Assembly (NCBI RefSeq): GCF_025464955.1
Contig: NZ_JAODNM010000056.1
Span: 62,001-126,000 of the forward strand
DNA from: Amycolatopsis sp.
Lineage (GTDB): Bacteria > Actinomycetota > Actinomycetes > Mycobacteriales > Pseudonocardiaceae
Length of the DNA stretch: 64,000 nt
Direction of reading: 5' to 3'
Shown here: one piece after another, positions 61,800 to 64,000 of the stretch
Layout: each line of letters starts with the position of its first letter
Numbering within the stretch: position 1 is the first letter of the stretch
Translations under genes and position numbers: made by a program
The notes under the pieces: generated by a model
The model's input: the letters and a program-made list of their open reading frames with translations, nothing else
Told to the model about the DNA's origin: nothing
The model's database searches: none

Positions 61800-61857
61800 G
61801 GCCTGGCCGGAACTCTCCTCGCGAATACGCGGGGGAAGTTCCGTTCAGGCCGTTTTT
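61800..61857 (+). terminator. intrinsic terminator of the MarR-MFS-YceI operon
   Basis: Stem GGCCTGGCCGGAACT paired with AGTTCCGTTCAGGCC (two mismatches), with an inner CGCG-AATA-CGCG hairpin, followed by GTTTTTT. It begins 8 bp after the YceI stop. It is the only hairpin with a clear T-run seen in the window. Confidence 0.9.
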
Positions 61858-61928
61858 TGTGCCCCTTCACACCGGCAATACACCGCTTGGCCGACTGCCG
61901 GTAGCCGCGGCAACGTAGGCTTCGCGAC

Positions 61929-62609
61929 GTGAGCAGGGTCTATACGGAAGCGGCGGGCATCGGCGTCAGCTGGCTCGACACCGCCGGTCCGGTGCTGGTT
62001 TGGGTGATCGTGCTGAGCTTCGTGTTCATGGAGTGCGCGCTGATCATCGGCCTGTTCCTGCCCGGGGACTCACTGCTGTTCGGCGCCGGGGTGGTGCTCG
62101 CGCAGCACGGCTCGGCCACCAACGCATGGCTGCTGTCGGCCGCGGCGCTGATCGTGGCCGTGGGCGGCAACCAGATCGGCTACGCCATCGGCCGGCACAC
62201 CGGCACCAGGCTCATCGCGCGTCGCGGCGGGCGCCTCCTGAACCGCCACAACCTCGAACGTGCTCAGCGCTTCCTCGATCGCAAGGGCTTCTTCGCGATC
62301 GTCGCGGCCCGGTGGATCCCGTGGATCCGCACGCTGGCGCCGCTGATCGCCGGCACCGCGCGGATGGACCAGAAGCGCTTCCTGCTCGCCACCGCGACCG
62401 GCGGCCTGCTCTGGGTGCCGACGCTGGTGCTGCTCGGCTACTACGGCGCCGGCCTGCTCGACTCGCTGCCGTGGCTCAAGACCGCCGCGCTGTGGGTGAG
62501 TGTCGCGTTCTTCGTGCTCGGGACCGCGTATGGCGTCTGGCGCTACCGCCAGGAGATGCGGCGCCCGGTCGACGAGGTCGACAACGACACAAGCACGGCC
62601 CGCGCCTGA
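61929..62609 (+). CDS. DedA family membrane protein, copy 2
   Basis: 226 residues. FVFMECALIIGLFLPGDSLLFGAGVVLA (about 36-63), NQIGYAIGRHTGTRLIARRGGRLLN, and LDRKGFFAIVAARWIPWIRTLAPLIAGTARMDQKRF (about 117-152) with the conserved Arg. Like copy 1 it probably works in lipid-carrier flipping or membrane homeostasis. The C-terminal tail is acidic (DEVDNDTSTARA), unlike the basic tail of copy 1. GTG start after the terminator. Confidence 0.9.
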   Translation: MSRVYTEAAGIGVSWLDTAGPVLVWVIVLSFVFMECALIIGLFLPGDSLLFGAGVVLAQHGSATNAWLLSAAALIVAVGGNQIGYAIGRHTGTRLIARRGGRLLNRHNLERAQRFLDRKGFFAIVAARWIPWIRTLAPLIAGTARMDQKRFLLATATGGLLWVPTLVLLGYYGAGLLDSLPWLKTAALWVSVAFFVLGTAYGVWRYRQEMRRPVDEVDNDTSTARA

Positions 62610-62624
62610 ACTGCTGATCCGGGC

Positions 62625-63038
62625 CTAGTCTTCGGGATCCGCCCAGATCTCGAGCTGGATACCGTCGGGATCCCGAAAAACGATGACCGTCGAACCGGTG
62701 AGCGTCCGCGAGGAAACCGCGGGCTGGTAGGTGATGTGGTAGCTGTCGAGCCGTTCTTCCCACTTGCGCAGTTCTTCGCGCGAGGACACCTTGAACGCCA
62801 CGTGGTCCAGGCCGGTACGGCGTTCGTCGAACCCGGGGCGGCCGGTGTCCGGGTGCTGTACCAGCACCACCGAGAACCCCTCGCTCGGCGAGCGAAGGAC
62901 CACCTTGCGCAGCCCGGTTTCGAGGTCGTCCCGGCGCGTGACCTCCTCGAGCTCCAAAACCCTGGCGTACCAGGGCACGCTTCTATCGACGTCGGTCACC
63001 GTGAGCGCCAAGTGGTGCACGGACCTGAGTTCCGACAT
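62625..63038 (-). CDS. VOC/glyoxalase family protein
   Basis: 137 residues, two beta-alpha-beta-beta-beta modules. VHHLALTVTDVDRSVPWYARVLELEEV opens the first. RTGLDHVAFKVSSREELRKWEERLD opens the second. VIVFRDPDGIQLEIWADP gives the final metal Glu. A metal-dependent lyase, dioxygenase or binding protein; substrate unknown. ATG at 63038 with AGGACGG upstream. It converges on the DedA gene, 15 bp apart. Confidence 0.9.
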   Translation of the reverse strand: MSELRSVHHLALTVTDVDRSVPWYARVLELEEVTRRDDLETGLRKVVLRSPSEGFSVVLVQHPDTGRPGFDERRTGLDHVAFKVSSREELRKWEERLDSYHITYQPAVSSRTLTGSTVIVFRDPDGIQLEIWADPED

Positions 63039-63270
63039 GTTGTGCGGCCGTCCTTTCCGACCCCCCATCGCACCCTGACGCATATCAAAGCGGCAGGCTC
63101 CGACCCAGGTATATCCGCCCCTGGTGAATTCCTGGTGCCCTGGCCCGTGCTAATGATCATGCAACTGAGCGCGCCCCCAGCGTTGCATACCGACGTTCAA
63201 GACCATGAGGAATCGAAACAGTTATTTACTAATCGTGACCAATTTGGTCGCGACCGTTACCTTCGCGGTC

Positions 63271-64000
63271 CTACCGGCCGCCGCCGACCGGCAGGACCGC
63301 GCCGGTGGTGTACGTCGAGGCAGGCGACAGCAGGAACAAAACCGCCTCCGCGATCTCGGCCGGCCGACCGGCCCGGCGCATCGGGATCGTCGGCGCGAGC
63401 CGGTCGAGGCGGTCGGGCATCCCGGCGGCCACGTGCAGGCCGGTCTCGACCAACCCGGGCGCGACGGCGTTGACCCGGACCCCCTCGTCGGCCACCTCCT
63501 GCGCGAGACCGAAGGTGAGCGTCTCGACCGCGGCCTTCGTCGCGGCGTAGTGCACCCACTCGCCCGCGGAACCGGTGCGCGCGGCCGTCGAGGAGATGTT
63601 GACGATCGACCCGCCCGCGCCGCCATAACGCGTCGACATGCGACGGACGGCCTCGCGGGCACACAGGAACACGCCGGTGACGTTGACGTCGAGCACGCGG
63701 CGCACGGTGTCGACGCTCTGCTCGTCGAGCCGGCCAGGGGTGTTGCCGGTGATCGCGGCGTTGCTGACCAGCGCTTTCAGCGGCCCCAGCTCGGCGGCCG
63801 CGTCGAACAGCGCGCGCACGTCGTCCTCGGACGAGACGTCGCCGCGCACCGCGAGCGCCTGCCTGCCGTGGCGGCGGACCGCCTCGGCGACCTCCTTGGC
63901 GGCGGTCACGTCGCCCGCGTAGTTGACGACGACGTCGTACCCGCGCTCGGCGGCCAACACGCAGATCGCCGCCCCGATCCCCCGGCTCCCGCCGGTCACG
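63271..64000 (-). CDS. short-chain dehydrogenase/reductase (5' end beyond the window)
   Basis: 243 codons seen. The first visible codons read VTGGSRGIGAAICVLAAERG, which is the NAD(P)-binding motif; the true start should be a few codons outside the window. NAAITG, SIVNISSTAARTG and VHYAATKAAVETL supply the Asn, Ser, Tyr and Lys of the active site, and VNAVAPGLVETGLH and GAVLPVGGG the C-terminal blocks. It is close to the FabG-like glucose/3-oxoacyl reductase group. Substrate unknown. The 232-bp gap after it, to 63038, holds no gene I can support. Confidence 0.9.
   Translation of the reverse strand, partial: VTGGSRGIGAAICVLAAERGYDVVVNYAGDVTAAKEVAEAVRRHGRQALAVRGDVSSEDDVRALFDAAAELGPLKALVSNAAITGNTPGRLDEQSVDTVRRVLDVNVTGVFLCAREAVRRMSTRYGGAGGSIVNISSTAARTGSAGEWVHYAATKAAVETLTFGLAQEVADEGVRVNAVAPGLVETGLHVAAGMPDRLDRLAPTIPMRRAGRPAEIAEAVLFLLSPASTYTTGAVLPVGGGR

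Overview
The window is high-G+C (roughly 70%), densely coded actinobacterial chromosome with frequent GTG starts and many 4-bp ATGA/GTGA overlaps. F420-type and LLM-type flavin oxidoreductases, SigE-family sigma factors, an EspG/PPE/PE-like/WXG100 cluster, and gene order shared with mycobacteria (a purD-tetR-purB-purC neighbourhood, and purA - Rv0358-like - DUF3151 - fba) point to a Pseudonocardiaceae member, most likely Amycolatopsis-like. The genus is inferred from pattern, not from any database search. I see no rRNA, tRNA, CRISPR array, phage or transposase gene.

Layout. 1-8.1 kb: start of an aldehyde dehydrogenase, an MBL-fold hydrolase, a DUF2334-type protein, purC, a SAM hydroxide adenosyltransferase, an FtsX/MacB-like permease, and a polar amino-acid ABC transporter with two tandem substrate-binding lipoproteins. 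8.1-15.3 kb: a repeat-rich spacer, purB, a TetR regulator, a SigE-family sigma factor with its membrane partner, threonine aldolase, a HAD protein and an aminotransferase. 15.4-21.3 kb: an ESX-type secretion cargo cluster (PE-like, DUF3558 lipoprotein, PPE-like, EspG, small WXG100-like protein, and a WXG100/lytic transglycosylase protein whose catalytic domain is interrupted by an intein). 21.4-31.2 kb: a TetR remnant, purD, a secreted glycerophosphodiesterase, an amino-acid permease, a Na+/H+ antiporter, purA and its Rv0358-like neighbour, and a secreted HNH-like protein. 31.2-44.6 kb: redox enzymes, an MFS exporter, a membrane diguanylate cyclase, DUF3151, a polytopic membrane protein, fba, and LLM, aldo-keto and SDR enzymes. 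44.7-50.9 kb: a three-gene monooxygenase operon, an orphan sigma factor, and nagA behind a DasR-type operator. 51-64 kb: DedA proteins, a glycolate/lactate oxidase, a TetR-controlled drug exporter, a ketopantoate-reductase-like protein, and a MarR - (MFS plus Ig-like repeats) - YceI operon, ending in a cut SDR gene.

The most notable items are: (1) a 279-residue intein with the complete class-3 Trp-Cys-Thr signature but also a Cys at position 1, placed inside the active-site region of an ESX-type transglycosylase; (2) a composite, non-coding, roughly 300-390 bp element present twice in opposite orientations, with a terminal inverted repeat and helically phased GTGGGACTCG arrays; (3) three further families of long palindromes at gene ends; (4) an operon in which a 14-helix MFS exporter carries three Ig/carboxypeptidase-regulatory-like repeats and the next gene joins a fourth such repeat to YceI; (5) clear operators for nagA (DasR type) and for the TetR/MFS pair.
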